NCBI RefSeq assembly: GCF_017813395.1
Contig: NZ_JAGIZB010000011.1
Span: 62,001-126,000 of the forward strand
From: Pararoseomonas baculiformis
GTDB lineage: Bacteria; Pseudomonadota; Alphaproteobacteria; Acetobacterales; Acetobacteraceae
DNA length: 64,000 nt
Direction of reading: 5' to 3'
In this document: positions 25,870 to 35,423 of the stretch, in pieces
Layout: each line of letters begins with the position of its first letter
Position numbering within the stretch: the stretch's first letter is position 1
Translations under genes and position numbers: made by a program
The notes under the pieces: generated by a model
Told to the model about the DNA's origin: nothing
Database searches by the model: none
Seen by the model: the letters and a program-made list of their open reading frames with translations, nothing else

Positions 25870-26730
25870 ATGAACGAGACCCCCGTTGCGATCGTCGCGG
25901 GTGGCGGCGCCATGCCCCTCCGCGTGGCCGCTGCCTGCCGCGCCATGGGTCGCCCCTTCGTGGCCGTGCTGCTGGAAGGATTCGCCAGGCCGGCCGAATG
26001 GGCCGGGGAGCGGGTGCTGACCATCCGAATGGGCGCGGCCGGGCAGGCGCTGGACTGGCTCCGTGCCAGCGGCGCCAAGCAGATCGTGCTGGTCGGCGAT
26101 GTCCGCCGCCCCTCCTTCCTCTCCCTGCGCCCGGATGCCGGCGCGGCGAAGCTGGTCGCGCGGATCGGCATGCGGGCCTTTGGCGGGGATGACAGCCTTC
26201 TCACCGCGATCCGCCAGGTGCTGCAGGAGGAAGGGTTCGAGCCCATCGGTCCCGCGCGCTTCCTCACCCAGGCGCAGTGCCCGCCCGGCCTTCTCACCCG
26301 CGCCGCGCCGGATGCGGGGGCGCTGGCTGACATACGCCGTGGAGTCCAGGTCGTGCGCGCGCTCGGCGCCGTCGATGTCGGTCAGGGGGCCGTGGTCCAG
26401 CAGGGGCTGGTCCTGGCGGTCGAGGCGATCGAGGGCACGGATGCCATGCTCGCCCGCGCGCGGGAGCTTCGGCGTGAAGGCGCGGGCGGCGTGCTCGTCA
26501 AGCTGGTGAAGCCGGGCCAGGACCGCGAACTGGACCTGCCCGCGCTGGGCCCGCGCACGGTCGCCGGCGCCATCGCCGCGGGCCTGTCCGGGATCGCCTT
26601 CGAGGCCGAGGGCGCGCTTCTCGTCGATCGTGAAAGAATGGCGGAGCAGGCGGATTCCGCCGGGCTCTTCCTTCTCGCCATACGCCCGGATGACCATGTG
26701 CGGGCGGCAAGCACAGGAGCCGCGACATGA
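25870..26730 (+). CDS. lpxI: UDP-2,3-diacylglucosamine diphosphatase LpxI
   Basis: Hydrolyses UDP-2,3-diacylglucosamine to lipid X; the alphaproteobacterial alternative to LpxH (DUF1009 family). Diagnostic blocks are [15 protein letters not shown] (about 6-20), [44 protein letters not shown] and [10 protein letters not shown]-type GTDAML, ending with [13 protein letters not shown]. 286 residues. lpxB usually follows but is not here; the stop overlaps the glyoxalase start (ATGA). Confidence 0.94.
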   Translation: MNETPVAIVAGGGAMPLRVAAACRAMGRPFVAVLLEGFARPAEWAGERVLTIRMGAAGQALDWLRASGAKQIVLVGDVRRPSFLSLRPDAGAAKLVARIGMRAFGGDDSLLTAIRQVLQEEGFEPIGPARFLTQAQCPPGLLTRAAPDAGALADIRRGVQVVRALGAVDVGQGAVVQQGLVLAVEAIEGTDAMLARARELRREGAGGVLVKLVKPGQDRELDLPALGPRTVAGAIAAGLSGIAFEAEGALLVDRERMAEQADSAGLFLLAIRPDDHVRAASTGAAT

Positions 26731-27128
26731 GCGACGCACCCCAGGGCAAGTTCCTGCACACCATGATCCGCGTTGGCGATCTGGAGCGCAGCATCGCCTT
26801 CTATACGAAGATGTTCGGCATGAAGGAGCTGCGCCGGAACGACGTGCCCGAGGGCAAGTACACCCTCGCCTTCCTTGGCTATGGCGGCAATGCCGCTGGC
26901 GAGGGCGAGATCGAGCTGACCTACAACTACGGCGTGGACAAGTACGAGCTGGGCTCGGCCTTCGGCCACCTGGCCCTGGGCGTGCCGGATGTCGCCGCCG
27001 CCTGCGAGCGTATCAGGGCGCAGGGCGGCAAGGTGGTGCGGGAAGCCGGGCCGGTGAAGCACGGCACCACCATCATCGCCTTCGTCGAGGATCCGGACGG
27101 CTACAAGATCGAGCTGATCCAGCGCTGA
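26727..27128 (+). CDS. gloA: Lactoylglutathione lyase (glyoxalase I)
   Basis: Converts the methylglyoxal-glutathione hemithioacetal to S-lactoylglutathione. Two beta-alpha-beta-beta-beta modules with all four metal ligands visible: H11 (FLHTMIRV), Glu in [10 protein letters not shown], His in FGHLALGV and the final Glu in YKIELIQ. The 133 residues and ligand set fit the Ni/Co-type bacterial enzyme. It is coupled by ATGA to lpxI, an unusual neighbour, and ends one base before the ycjX-type gene. Confidence 0.95.
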   Translation: MSDAPQGKFLHTMIRVGDLERSIAFYTKMFGMKELRRNDVPEGKYTLAFLGYGGNAAGEGEIELTYNYGVDKYELGSAFGHLALGVPDVAAACERIRAQGGKVVREAGPVKHGTTIIAFVEDPDGYKIELIQR

Positions 27129-27129
27129 C

Positions 27130-28527
27130 GTGATCCCCGACCCGATCCGCCTGATCTCCGACGCCGCCACCCGCACCGGGGAGGCGGCCATGGGGCTCGC
27201 GGGGAAGGAGCGCCTGCGGCTGGCCGTCACCGGTCTTTCGCGGGCGGGGAAAACGGTGTTCCTCACCTCTCTCGTCGCCAATCTCGTGGCGGCGGGGCAG
27301 GGGAGGCGCACCCTGCCGGCGCTGGAGGCAACCTCAGGCCGCCTCCAGCGCGCCCGCGCGATCCCGCCCGGGGTGGAGGCGACGCCGCGCTTCGATGCCG
27401 AAGCCCATCTGGCCGCCCTCGCCGCCGATCCGCCCCAATGGCCCGCGCGGACCGAGGATCTCTCCACTGTCTCGCTCTCGCTCACCCTGCGGCGGCGCGG
27501 CGTCTATGGGCAGGTGTTGCCGGACCGGGAGGTCACGCTCGACCTGCTCGACTATCCCGGCGAATGGCTGCTCGACCTGCCCATGTTCGCCCAGGATTTC
27601 GGCGCCTGGTCCGACGAGACCCTGGCCCGCATCGCAACGGGCCTTCGCGCTGCTCCGGCGGCCGAGTTCCTGGCCTTCGCCAACGCCCTGCCGGCCAACG
27701 CACCTGCCGAGGACTCGCTGGCCCGCCGTGGCCACCAGCTCTATCGCCGCTTCCTGCTGACGGCGCGGGACGAGCTGGGGCTCCGCTTCCTGCAGCCCGG
27801 CCGCTTCCTCAACCCGGGCCCATCGGGCGATGCGCCGATCCTGTGGTTCTTCCCGCTTCCCGCCACCATCCGGAACTCGCCCCTGGGCGGCCTGCTGGCC
27901 CGGCGGCATGAGGCCTATCTGCGCGACCAGCGCGACCGTTTCCTCGATCCCGTCTTCCGCCGCTTCGACCGGCAGGTGGTGCTGGTGGACGTGCTCGGCG
28001 CGCTGCATGCCGGGCGCGAGGCCTTCGAGGACACGGCCGAGGCGCTCTCCGCCATCTCCGCAACCCTGCGATATGGCAGGGGCTGGGTTGACCTGCTGAC
28101 CGGCGCCGGGATCTCCCGTGTCGCCTTCGCGGCCACCAAGGCCGACCACGTCCCGGAGGTGAGCCGGGACAGCCTGGCCTCCCTCCTGGCCGATCTGGTC
28201 GATGCACCGCGCCGACGGGCCGAGATCGCTGGCGCCGGCGTTTCGGTCCACCCCGTTGCCTCCATCCGCTGCACGCAGGAGGCGACCGCCATGCATGAGG
28301 GCCGCCCCGCCCCGGCGGTGCGCGGCGTGCTGCTGGAGAATGGCCGCTGGGCCACGGTGGATCCGGGGCTGGTTCCTGCCCGCCGCCCGCCCGAGAGCTT
28401 CTGGAACGCCGCCTATTTCCAGATGCCGGTGTTCCGCCCCCCGGGGCTGGGCCGGGACGGCCATGGGGGCGTGCCGCATATCGGTCTCGACAGCCTTCTC
28501 TCCGCCCTGATCGGGGACGCGCTGTAA
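27130..28527 (+). CDS. YcjX family P-loop GTPase-like protein
   Basis: Predicted cytoplasmic nucleotide-binding protein of the YcjX/DUF463 family. Walker A TGLSRAGKT is near residues 34-42, followed by LDLLDYPGEWLLDLP and LVDVLGALHAGREAFEDT; the C-terminal half has FAATKADHV (NKxD-like) and FWNAAYFQMPVFRPP, all typical of the family. 465 residues. GTG start one base after gloA. In many proteobacteria it is paired with a DUF697/YcjF gene under stress control, and that partner follows here; the biochemical role is not established. Confidence 0.9.
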   Translation: MIPDPIRLISDAATRTGEAAMGLAGKERLRLAVTGLSRAGKTVFLTSLVANLVAAGQGRRTLPALEATSGRLQRARAIPPGVEATPRFDAEAHLAALAADPPQWPARTEDLSTVSLSLTLRRRGVYGQVLPDREVTLDLLDYPGEWLLDLPMFAQDFGAWSDETLARIATGLRAAPAAEFLAFANALPANAPAEDSLARRGHQLYRRFLLTARDELGLRFLQPGRFLNPGPSGDAPILWFFPLPATIRNSPLGGLLARRHEAYLRDQRDRFLDPVFRRFDRQVVLVDVLGALHAGREAFEDTAEALSAISATLRYGRGWVDLLTGAGISRVAFAATKADHVPEVSRDSLASLLADLVDAPRRRAEIAGAGVSVHPVASIRCTQEATAMHEGRPAPAVRGVLLENGRWATVDPGLVPARRPPESFWNAAYFQMPVFRPPGLGRDGHGGVPHIGLDSLLSALIGDAL

Positions 28528-28559
28528 TCCGGCCCGCGCCGGGCCATATGGCCTGTGCC

Positions 28560-29429
28560 ATGAGCGAGACCGCACCCCGCCCGCCCCGGATCCAACTGGA
28601 AGAGGAGGCCGGCCCCGCCCGCATCGACCTGGCCTGGCAGGAGGGCACGGAGCCGGCCGCGCTGGCTTCGCCCGGCCTGTCCACCCTGTCCCTGCTGGCG
28701 ATCGGGATCGCGATCCTGATCCTGGGCTTCTCCGCGCTCGCCGCCGGGAATTATGTCGCGGAACAATTCGCGCGCTCGGCCTGGCTGGGCTGGCTGACCC
28801 TGGCCCTGGCCCTGGCGGGCTTCGGCGCGATCTTCTGGGCGGCATATCGCGAGTTCCGCGCCCTGTTCCTGTTGCGGGAGGTGGATGAGGCACGTGCCGC
28901 CTTCGCCCGTGGCGACTTCGCCTCGGCACGCCGCCATGTGCTGGCCTGGGCCGAGCCGATCCCGCTTGCCGCCCCGGTCCTGCCCGCCCTGCGGAAGGCC
29001 CCTGATCTCGCGGCGCTTCGGGCGCTGCTGGAGAGCGGTCCCCTTGCCGCGCTGGATGCCGAGGCCCGTGCTCTGGGGCGCAGGGCCGCGGTGCAGGGCT
29101 TCGCCGCCACGGCCATCAGCCCCTCGCCGGCGCTGGATGCGCTGGTGGTGGGCTGGCGCGGCCTGAGGCTGGTGCGGCAGGTGGCCGCGCTGCACGGCAT
29201 GCGGCCCGGAATCGCCGCCACTGCCTCGCTGCTGCGCCGCGCCGCCTTCGATGCCGCGACAGTTGCTGCCACCGAGGTGGCGACGGACACGGCGGTGCGC
29301 GCCATCGTCAGCAATCCCCTGGTCGGCCATGTGGTCGGGGAGGCCGCGACGGGCGCCGTCGCCGCGCGGCGCCTGATCACCCTGGCCCGTGCCACGGCGG
29401 TGGCCTGCCGGATCCTTCCCCGGGACTAG
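28560..29429 (+). CDS. DUF697/YcjF family membrane protein
   Basis: Partner of the preceding YcjX-type gene. After a proline/acid-rich N-terminus come two membrane helices at about 43-62 ([21 protein letters not shown]) and 73-95, a charged region with [22 protein letters not shown], and a C-terminal DUF697 portion with alternating Ala-rich helices (from about 185). 289 residues. ATG 28560 was chosen; ATG 28548 four codons earlier is also possible. Function unknown; envelope stress or membrane-fission roles proposed for YcjF relatives are not testable from sequence. Confidence 0.85.
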   Translation: MSETAPRPPRIQLEEEAGPARIDLAWQEGTEPAALASPGLSTLSLLAIGIAILILGFSALAAGNYVAEQFARSAWLGWLTLALALAGFGAIFWAAYREFRALFLLREVDEARAAFARGDFASARRHVLAWAEPIPLAAPVLPALRKAPDLAALRALLESGPLAALDAEARALGRRAAVQGFAATAISPSPALDALVVGWRGLRLVRQVAALHGMRPGIAATASLLRRAAFDAATVAATEVATDTAVRAIVSNPLVGHVVGEAATGAVAARRLITLARATAVACRILPRD

Positions 29430-29499
29430 ATCCCGGGCGGCGTTTACCCGTCCTTCAGCCCCGGTGGAGAGACTGCGCGCGCAATCGCGGGAGCCTGCC

Positions 29500-31566
29500 A
29501 TGCGCGTTCGTACCCTTCTCCTGGCCGGTGTCGCCGCCGTTGCCCTGCCCGGCCTCGTGGGGCTGGGTTGGAGTTCCTGGACGGCCTGGACGAACTGGGA
29601 CAGGGCCGCGCGCGCGACCTATTCGACACGCGTGCTGAGCGGCGTGATGCGCGGGATGACCACCCTTGGGGTGGAGAGCGGCCTGCTCAGCGCGGCGGCG
29701 CGCACCGGCACGGCGGACCGGGCGGCGCTGCAGCGGGGCCGCGAGGTGACGGACGAACTGCTCGCGGCCACGCGCCGGAACGTGCAGGCGGACGGGCAGG
29801 ATGCGCGCCCGCTGGAGGAGGCGGCACGCCGGCTGGATGCCATGCGGCGCCAGGTGGAGGCGCATCTGGCCCGGAGCCAGAGGGAGCCCGACCCGGCCCT
29901 GGTCGCGCAGCTCATGGCCGAGCGCGGCGCCATCCTCGAGCTGCTGGAGCAGGTGGCCCGCGGGGCCGAGGCACGCATCAGGGCCCTGGCGCCGGGTATG
30001 GCGGAGCTGGCCGAGATCGGGCGCGAGGTCACTATGCTGCGGAGCGAGCTCGGCAGCCGCAGCCTCCAGATCAATGCCTGGCTGGGCGGGGCGCCTGTCA
30101 CCCCGGCCAGCGTCAGCCATGCGCTGGTCCTGACCGGCCGGACGGATGCGGCCCTGGACACGGCGGCGCGGCTGACCAGGACCCAGGGCGACCCGGCGCT
30201 GCTCGCCATCCTGGAGAAGGTGGAGAAGGAGCATCGGGGCGGCATCGAGCCGATCTACCGCTCCTATGTGGATGCGGCGGCGGGCAGCCTCGGCAAGCCC
30301 GGCGCGCCGGCCTGGCCCGGCACCCCTCAGGCCTATGCGGGCTGGACCGTCCCGGCCCTCCTCGCCACCCTTCCGCTGCGCGACGCGGCGCTGGACGCGG
30401 CGGTCGAGCAGGGCGATGCCAGCGCCGCGGCGGCGCGCAGCCGGATGATCGGCAGCCTCGCCCTCGCGCTGCTCGCGCTGCTGCTCGCGGCGGGCGGGGT
30501 GGTGCTGCTGCTGCGGCGGCTGGTGGCGCCGGTGCGGGAGCTGACCGCGGATGTCGGGCGGATCGCCGCGGGCGAGCTGGAGATCGACCTCCACCATCGC
30601 GGCCGGCGGGACGAGGTGGGGGAGATGGCCGGCGCGATCGAGGTGCTGCGGGCGAACTCGGTGGCCCAGCGCCGGCTGGAGGCCGAGGCCGAGGCGGCCC
30701 GCGCCCTGCGGGAGGCGCGCGCGGCGCGAATGGAGGCGCTGGTGCGCGGCTTCCAGGAGCAGGCGGGGGAGATGGTGCGCACCCTGTCCTCGGCTTCCAC
30801 CGAGCTGGAGGCGACGGCGCGCGGCATGACCTCCACCGCCGAGGGCACGAGCAACCGGGCGGGCCAGGTGGTCTCGGCCGCCGAGCAGGCGAGCGCGGGC
30901 GTGCAGACCGTGGCGGCCGCGGCCGAGCAGCTGACCGCCTCCATCGGCGAGATCAGCCGCCAGGTGTCACAGGCCACCACCGTTGCGGGCCGCGCCGTGC
31001 AGGATGCGCGGCAGACCGACGCCACCGTGCAGGCGCTGGCCCAGGGTGCGGCCCGGATCGGGGATGTGGTGCGGCTGATCAACAGCATCGCCGGCCAGAC
31101 CAACCTGCTGGCCCTCAACGCGACCATCGAGGCGGCGCGGGCCGGGGAGGCCGGGCGGGGCTTCGCGGTCGTCGCCTCGGAGGTGAAGACGCTGGCCGCC
31201 CAGACCGCCAAGGCAACCGAGGAGATCGGCGCCCAGATCGCCGAGATCCAGGCCGCGACCGATCAGGCCGTGCTGGCCATCGGCGGCATCGGCCGCACCA
31301 TCGAGGAGGTGAGCGGCATCGCGGTGGCGATCGCGGCCGCGGTGGAGGAGCAGACCGCGGCCACCGGCGAGATCGCCCGGACCGTGCAGGAGACGGCGCA
31401 CGCCACCGGGGCGGTCTCAGCCAACATCGCCAGCGTCAGCCAGGGCTCGGCCGAAACCGGCGCCGCCGCCTCCCAGGTCCTCTCCGCCGCCTCGGACCTC
31501 GCCCAGCAGGCGGAAACCCTCAACGGCACCGTCACCCATTTCGTCCATGAGGTGCGGGCCGCGTGA
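29500..31566 (+). CDS. Methyl-accepting chemotaxis protein
   Basis: Transmembrane chemoreceptor of 688 residues. TM1 is at about 5-28; a roughly 285-residue helical periplasmic domain of unrecognised type follows ([10 protein letters not shown] is faintly like NIT-type helices); TM2 is at about 316-336, then a HAMP domain (about 337-390) and a cytoplasmic signalling domain whose hairpin tip is [19 protein letters not shown] (about 528-546). No CheR/CheB-tethering pentapeptide is seen. No che genes are nearby, so it must use a remote signalling cluster. It converges on gltX with a 7-base gap. Confidence 0.95.
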   Translation: MRVRTLLLAGVAAVALPGLVGLGWSSWTAWTNWDRAARATYSTRVLSGVMRGMTTLGVESGLLSAAARTGTADRAALQRGREVTDELLAATRRNVQADGQDARPLEEAARRLDAMRRQVEAHLARSQREPDPALVAQLMAERGAILELLEQVARGAEARIRALAPGMAELAEIGREVTMLRSELGSRSLQINAWLGGAPVTPASVSHALVLTGRTDAALDTAARLTRTQGDPALLAILEKVEKEHRGGIEPIYRSYVDAAAGSLGKPGAPAWPGTPQAYAGWTVPALLATLPLRDAALDAAVEQGDASAAAARSRMIGSLALALLALLLAAGGVVLLLRRLVAPVRELTADVGRIAAGELEIDLHHRGRRDEVGEMAGAIEVLRANSVAQRRLEAEAEAARALREARAARMEALVRGFQEQAGEMVRTLSSASTELEATARGMTSTAEGTSNRAGQVVSAAEQASAGVQTVAAAAEQLTASIGEISRQVSQATTVAGRAVQDARQTDATVQALAQGAARIGDVVRLINSIAGQTNLLALNATIEAARAGEAGRGFAVVASEVKTLAAQTAKATEEIGAQIAEIQAATDQAVLAIGGIGRTIEEVSGIAVAIAAAVEEQTAATGEIARTVQETAHATGAVSANIASVSQGSAETGAAASQVLSAASDLAQQAETLNGTVTHFVHEVRAA

Positions 31567-31573
31567 GGAGGGC

Positions 31574-32980
31574 TCAGCCGCCGATCAGGGAAACGCCTTC
31601 GGCCGCATCCCCGATCCGCGCGAGGCTTTCCTCCTTGCCGAGCGCGACGAGAACGGCGTCGATCGGGGGAGACTGAAGGCTTCCGGTCAGCGCGGCGCGC
31701 AGGGGCTGCGCCACCTGGCCGAGCTTCACACCCTGTGCCTCGGCGAATTCGCGCAGCGCGGCGTCCAGCGCGGCCCGGTCCCATTCCACGCCGACCAGCT
31801 GCCCGGCCAGTGCGGACAGGCGTTCGCGCACCTCCCGGTCATCCAGCGTGGTGGCCGCCTTCGGCTCGTATTTGAGCGGGCGCGCGGCAAGGGCGAAACG
31901 GGCGCCATCGGCGAGTTCGAGCAGGTTCCGCGCGCGGGGCTGCAGGTCGGGCAGCAGGGCGGCGATGCGGGCCTTCTGAACCTCGTTCACCTCGCCCAGA
32001 CGGGCCAGCACCTGCGGCAGCAGCAGGGCGGGGTCGGCGGCGCGGATGTACAGGCCGTTGAGGTGGGACAGCTTCGCGTAATCCATGCGCGAGGCGGCGC
32101 GGCCGACATCCTTCAGATCGAACAGTTCGATCGCGCGCTCACGCGGGACGAATTCCTCGTCCCCATGGCCCCAGCCCAGGCGGAGGAGGTAGTTGCACAC
32201 GGCCTCGGGCAGGAAGCCCTGGTCGCGGAACTCCAGCGCGCCCACCGCCCCGTGGCGCTTGGAAAGCTTCGCGCCATCCGCGCCATGAATCAGCGGGATA
32301 TGAGCGAATTCCGGGCGCTCCCATCCCATGGCGTCATAGACCATGCATTGGCGGAAGGTATTGGTCAGGTGGTCGTCGCCGCGGATGACATGGGTGATCT
32401 CCATGTCATGGTCGTCCACCACAACCGCGTGCAGATAGGTGGGCGTCCCGTCGCTGCGCAGGATGATCATGTCATCCAGTTCGGTGTTCTGAACGCGCAC
32501 CTCGCCTTGCACCAAGTCCCGCACCACCGTCTCGCCCGCGCGCGGGGCCTTGATGCGGATCACGGGCGCCACGCCGGCCGGCGCCTCGGACGGGTCGCGG
32601 TCACGCCAGTTCCCGTCGTATCGGGGCGGGCGGCCCTCGGCCTGGGCGCGCTCGCGCATCGCCACCAGCTCCTCGGCGGTGTCATAGGCGAGATAGGCCT
32701 TGCCCTCCGCCAGGAGCTGCTTCGCGACCTCCGCGTGCCGCGCCTCGCGCGCGGTCTGCATCACGGGCGGCTCATCGGGCGACAGGCCGAGCCATTCCAG
32801 GCTCTCGATGATCTGGCGCACAGCCTCCGGCGTGCTGCGCGCACGGTCCGTGTCCTCAATCCGCAGCAGGTACTGGCCGCCATGGTGCCGCGCGAAGAGG
32901 TAGTTGAAGAGCGCGGTCCGGGCCCCGCCGATATGCAGGTAGCCGGTGGGGGAGGGGGCGAAGCGGGTGCGGACGGTCAT
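31574..32980 (-). CDS. gltX: Glutamyl-tRNA synthetase
   Basis: Class I synthetase charging tRNA-Glu. HIGH-type motif FAPSPTGYLHIGGARTA (about 7-23), KMSKS-type motif GAKLSKRHG (about 240-248), and HVIRGDDHLTNT between them. The C-terminal helical anticodon domain begins near 310. 468 residues, normal length. Alphaproteobacteria often carry two GltX-type enzymes, so a second copy may exist elsewhere and charge tRNA-Gln for amidation. Divergent from comEC, with 79 bases between starts. Confidence 0.96.
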   Translation of the reverse strand: MTVRTRFAPSPTGYLHIGGARTALFNYLFARHHGGQYLLRIEDTDRARSTPEAVRQIIESLEWLGLSPDEPPVMQTAREARHAEVAKQLLAEGKAYLAYDTAEELVAMRERAQAEGRPPRYDGNWRDRDPSEAPAGVAPVIRIKAPRAGETVVRDLVQGEVRVQNTELDDMIILRSDGTPTYLHAVVVDDHDMEITHVIRGDDHLTNTFRQCMVYDAMGWERPEFAHIPLIHGADGAKLSKRHGAVGALEFRDQGFLPEAVCNYLLRLGWGHGDEEFVPRERAIELFDLKDVGRAASRMDYAKLSHLNGLYIRAADPALLLPQVLARLGEVNEVQKARIAALLPDLQPRARNLLELADGARFALAARPLKYEPKAATTLDDREVRERLSALAGQLVGVEWDRAALDAALREFAEAQGVKLGQVAQPLRAALTGSLQSPPIDAVLVALGKEESLARIGDAAEGVSLIGG

Positions 32981-33059
32981 GCCGCCCCTCTATCATTGCG
33001 CGGCGGGGCTGTTGACCCCTCACGAATCCGTGATGGTCGTTCTAGCATGCCGCCGGACC

Positions 33060-35249
33060 ATGTCTGCACATGCCAGCCCGGCCCCGCTTGCCGCCCCCAT
33101 GCCGCCCCTGGGCGAACGCGTCCTTGGGTGGATCGCGGAGGAGTGGGACCAGTGGCCGCTCTGGCTGCCCGTGGCGGTTGCGCTGGGGATCCTGGCCTAT
33201 TTCCAGCTTCCGGCCGAGCCGGGCCTTGCCTGGCTGGCGCTTCCCTGGCCGCTGCTGGGCGCCGGCCTCGCACTGCGAGGGCCACGCCCCGTCGTTTCAG
33301 CGGCTATCCTTCTTGTCGCGGCGGCGGCGCTGGGCTTCGCTGCGGCGCGATTCCACAGCTCGGCGGCGGCGCCGATGCCGGAGTTGCCACGGATCGCGGT
33401 GGTGGTGACCGGCCGCGTCGCCGCCGCGGATCTCCTCCCGGAAGGCCGGCGGCTCGTGCTGGACGGACCTCGCCTGGATGATGGGCCGGCGCTGGAGCGG
33501 CAGCTTCGCATCCGGCTGCGGGCCGGCGATCCAGCCCGCCCGGCGCCTGGCGATACAGTGAGAATCCGCGCCCTGGTCCGCTCGCCCATGGCGCCCGCCT
33601 ATCCCGGTGCCTACGACCTGCAGCGCGCCGCCTTTTTCTCCGGCCTGGGCGGGTCGGGCTTCGCCCTCAACCCGGCTGCGGTCATCGACAGGGGGGAGGC
33701 GCCGCTTTTCGCGGGGCTGCGCGCCGGCATCGAGGCGCGGATCGGGGATGCGCTGCCCGGCGCGACCGGGGCGGTGGCCGCCGCACTTCTCACCGGCTCG
33801 CAATCCGGCATCCCGGCCGCCGAACTGTCCGCACTGCGGGATTCCGGGCTGGCGCATCTTCTCTCCGTTTCCGGCCTGCATGTGGGGATCGTCACGGGGC
33901 TCGGCTTTGTCACGCTCCGGGCTCTTATCGCTGCGATTCCCTGGCTGGCGCTGCGGCTGGACTCCAAGGCCGCGGCGGCCTTGCTGGGCCTTGCGATGGG
34001 CGGCGCCTACACCTTGCTCACCGGAGCCGGGGTGCCGATGCTGCGCGCCTTCGCCATGGCGGCGCTGGCCACGCTTGCCGTGCTGGCCGGCAGGCGCGCG
34101 CTTTCGCTCAGGGCACTGGCCCTGGCGGCGGGGCTTGTGCTTCTCGCCAATCCGGCGGCGCTGGTCGGGCCTTCCTTTCAGATGTCCTTCGCGGCTGTGC
34201 TCGCGCTGATTGCCATGGCACAGGCCTCTCGTGCCCTGTTGCGGGCGCTGCGGCTGCGCGGGCGCGCCGGGCGCTGCTCCGCCATGCTGCTGGGGCTGGT
34301 TGCCACCTCCGTGGTTGCGGCCGCCGTGACCACGCCGGTGGGCCTGCATCATTTCGGGCGGCTCCAGCTCTACGGCGTCTTCGCCAATGCCATTGCCGTG
34401 CCGCTCACCTCTTTCCTGGTGATGCCGGCGGGCATGCTGGCGCTTCTGCTGATGCCGCTAGGGCTGGAGGGTCCGGCCCTCGCGGCGATGGGATGGGGGG
34501 TGGATGCCACGCTCTGGACCGGGCGTGCCGTCGCGGCCTGGCCCGGTGCCGCCTTGAGCGCGCCGCCCATCCCGGCCTGGGGGCTCGGCCTTTTCGCGCT
34601 CGGCCTGTGCTGGCTCTGCCTCTGGCGCCTGGCCTGGCGCTGGGCGGGGCTGCCCATGATGCTTCTCGGGCTTCTCTCGGGCATGGCGGCGCGGCCGCCC
34701 GATATCCTGGTGGCGGCCGATGGCCGGATGCTCGCCATCGCCACCCCTTCCGCCGTCCTGACCGAACGTGCTTCGGGCGCGAACCGGATCACGCGGGAAT
34801 CCTGGCTTCGCAGCTGGGGCGAGGATCAGGCCATCCCCCTGCCGCGGGACGGCGAGGCGGCTGATGGGCTCGCGCAATGCGGGGCGCTGAGCTGCTTGCT
34901 CCGCCCGCGCCCCGAAGCCGCCGCTGCCATCCTGCTCCGGCGCCCGCCCCCCGATTCGCCCCGGCCCCGGCGTGGCCCTGCGCCTCCGCCCCCGCCCGTG
35001 CTGGCCGAAACCGGCTGCCGGCAGGCGGCGGTGATGATCTCGCTGGAGCCGATCCGTGGACGCTGCCGGGATACGCCGGGTGTGGACCGGTTCTCGGTGT
35101 GGCGGGACGGGGCGCATGCCATCTGGCTCGGTCCCGGGGGAGCCACCATCCTCTCGGACCGGGCCTGGCGCGGGAACCGCCCCTGGGTGCCGCCTGTGCC
35201 CATCCCCCGCGCGCAACCCCAGGCCGAGCCGCCGGCCGAGGTTGAATGA
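33060..35249 (+). CDS. comEC: ComEC/Rec2 family DNA-uptake channel protein
   Basis: Inner-membrane protein of the competence channel family that passes transforming DNA into the cytosol. The N-terminal hydrophobic and DUF4131-like part (about 25-210) is followed by the multi-helix competence domain with the hallmark LLSVSGLHVGIVTG (about 271-284) and PVGLHHFGRLQLYGVFANAIAVP. The C-terminal region (from about 540) is soluble and Pro/Arg-rich and shows no HxHxDH, so no active metallo-beta-lactamase domain is visible, as in other alphaproteobacterial forms. 729 residues from ATG 33060. The last 13 codons and the terminator are duplicated downstream. Confidence 0.92.
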   Translation: MSAHASPAPLAAPMPPLGERVLGWIAEEWDQWPLWLPVAVALGILAYFQLPAEPGLAWLALPWPLLGAGLALRGPRPVVSAAILLVAAAALGFAAARFHSSAAAPMPELPRIAVVVTGRVAAADLLPEGRRLVLDGPRLDDGPALERQLRIRLRAGDPARPAPGDTVRIRALVRSPMAPAYPGAYDLQRAAFFSGLGGSGFALNPAAVIDRGEAPLFAGLRAGIEARIGDALPGATGAVAAALLTGSQSGIPAAELSALRDSGLAHLLSVSGLHVGIVTGLGFVTLRALIAAIPWLALRLDSKAAAALLGLAMGGAYTLLTGAGVPMLRAFAMAALATLAVLAGRRALSLRALALAAGLVLLANPAALVGPSFQMSFAAVLALIAMAQASRALLRALRLRGRAGRCSAMLLGLVATSVVAAAVTTPVGLHHFGRLQLYGVFANAIAVPLTSFLVMPAGMLALLLMPLGLEGPALAAMGWGVDATLWTGRAVAAWPGAALSAPPIPAWGLGLFALGLCWLCLWRLAWRWAGLPMMLLGLLSGMAARPPDILVAADGRMLAIATPSAVLTERASGANRITRESWLRSWGEDQAIPLPRDGEAADGLAQCGALSCLLRPRPEAAAAILLRRPPPDSPRPRRGPAPPPPPVLAETGCRQAAVMISLEPIRGRCRDTPGVDRFSVWRDGAHAIWLGPGGATILSDRAWRGNRPWVPPVPIPRAQPQAEPPAEVE

Positions 35250-35316
35250 GAAAGGCCGGGGAGATCCTCTCTCCCCGGCCTCCGTTCTTCCGTTTTCCGG
35301 AATCCGTCCCGGATCA
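35210..35316. repeat. 107-bp tandem duplication, copy 1 (comEC 3' end plus terminator)
   Basis: Begins CGCGCAACCCC inside the last 13 codons of comEC and ends GGATCA. It is identical to the next 107 bases except for G at 35258 (A in copy 2). It contains the comEC stop and a complete hairpin terminator. Confidence 0.97.
35254..35296. terminator. Bidirectional terminator, copy 1
   Basis: GGCCGGGGAGA (35254-35264) and TCTCCCCGGCC (35270-35280) form a perfect 11-pair stem with loop TCCTC, followed on the plus strand by TCCGTTCTTCCGTTTT and on the minus strand by TTTCTC. It ends comEC, and may act as a second stop for transcripts coming from lexA. Confidence 0.85.
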
Positions 35317-35423
35317 CGCGCAACCCCAGGCCGAGCCGCCGGCCGAGGTTGAATGAGAAAGGCCAGGGAGATCCTCTCTCCCCGGCCTCCGTTCTTCCGT
35401 TTTCCGGAATCCGTCCCGGATCA
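35317..35423. repeat. 107-bp tandem duplication, copy 2 (ends at lexA stop codon)
   Basis: Second unit, directly abutting copy 1, with one substitution (A at 35365). Its last three bases TCA are the lexA stop codon on the minus strand, so one copy must be the ancestral comEC-lexA junction and the other a non-coding duplicate. Confidence 0.97.
35361..35387 (-). terminator. Terminator, copy 2 (lexA side)
   Basis: Same hairpin as copy 1 but with A at 35365. Read from comEC this creates an A-C mismatch; read from lexA it gives a G-U pair, and TTTCTC follows. The copy therefore remains a better terminator for lexA than for comEC. Confidence 0.75.

Noticed and set aside
29568-31550. 660-codon plus-strand frame inside the chemoreceptor gene
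   Set aside because: Gly/Arg/Ala-rich out-of-frame shadow; the receptor frame has clear HAMP and signalling motifs.
31547-33481. 644-codon frame opposite gltX running into comEC
   Set aside because: gltX has complete HIGH and KMSKS motifs on the minus strand; the opposing frame has none.
33060-35249. ComEC as evidence of a full competence locus or mobile island
   Set aside because: It sits in its usual place next to lexA and gltX, no other competence genes are near, and base composition matches its neighbours.
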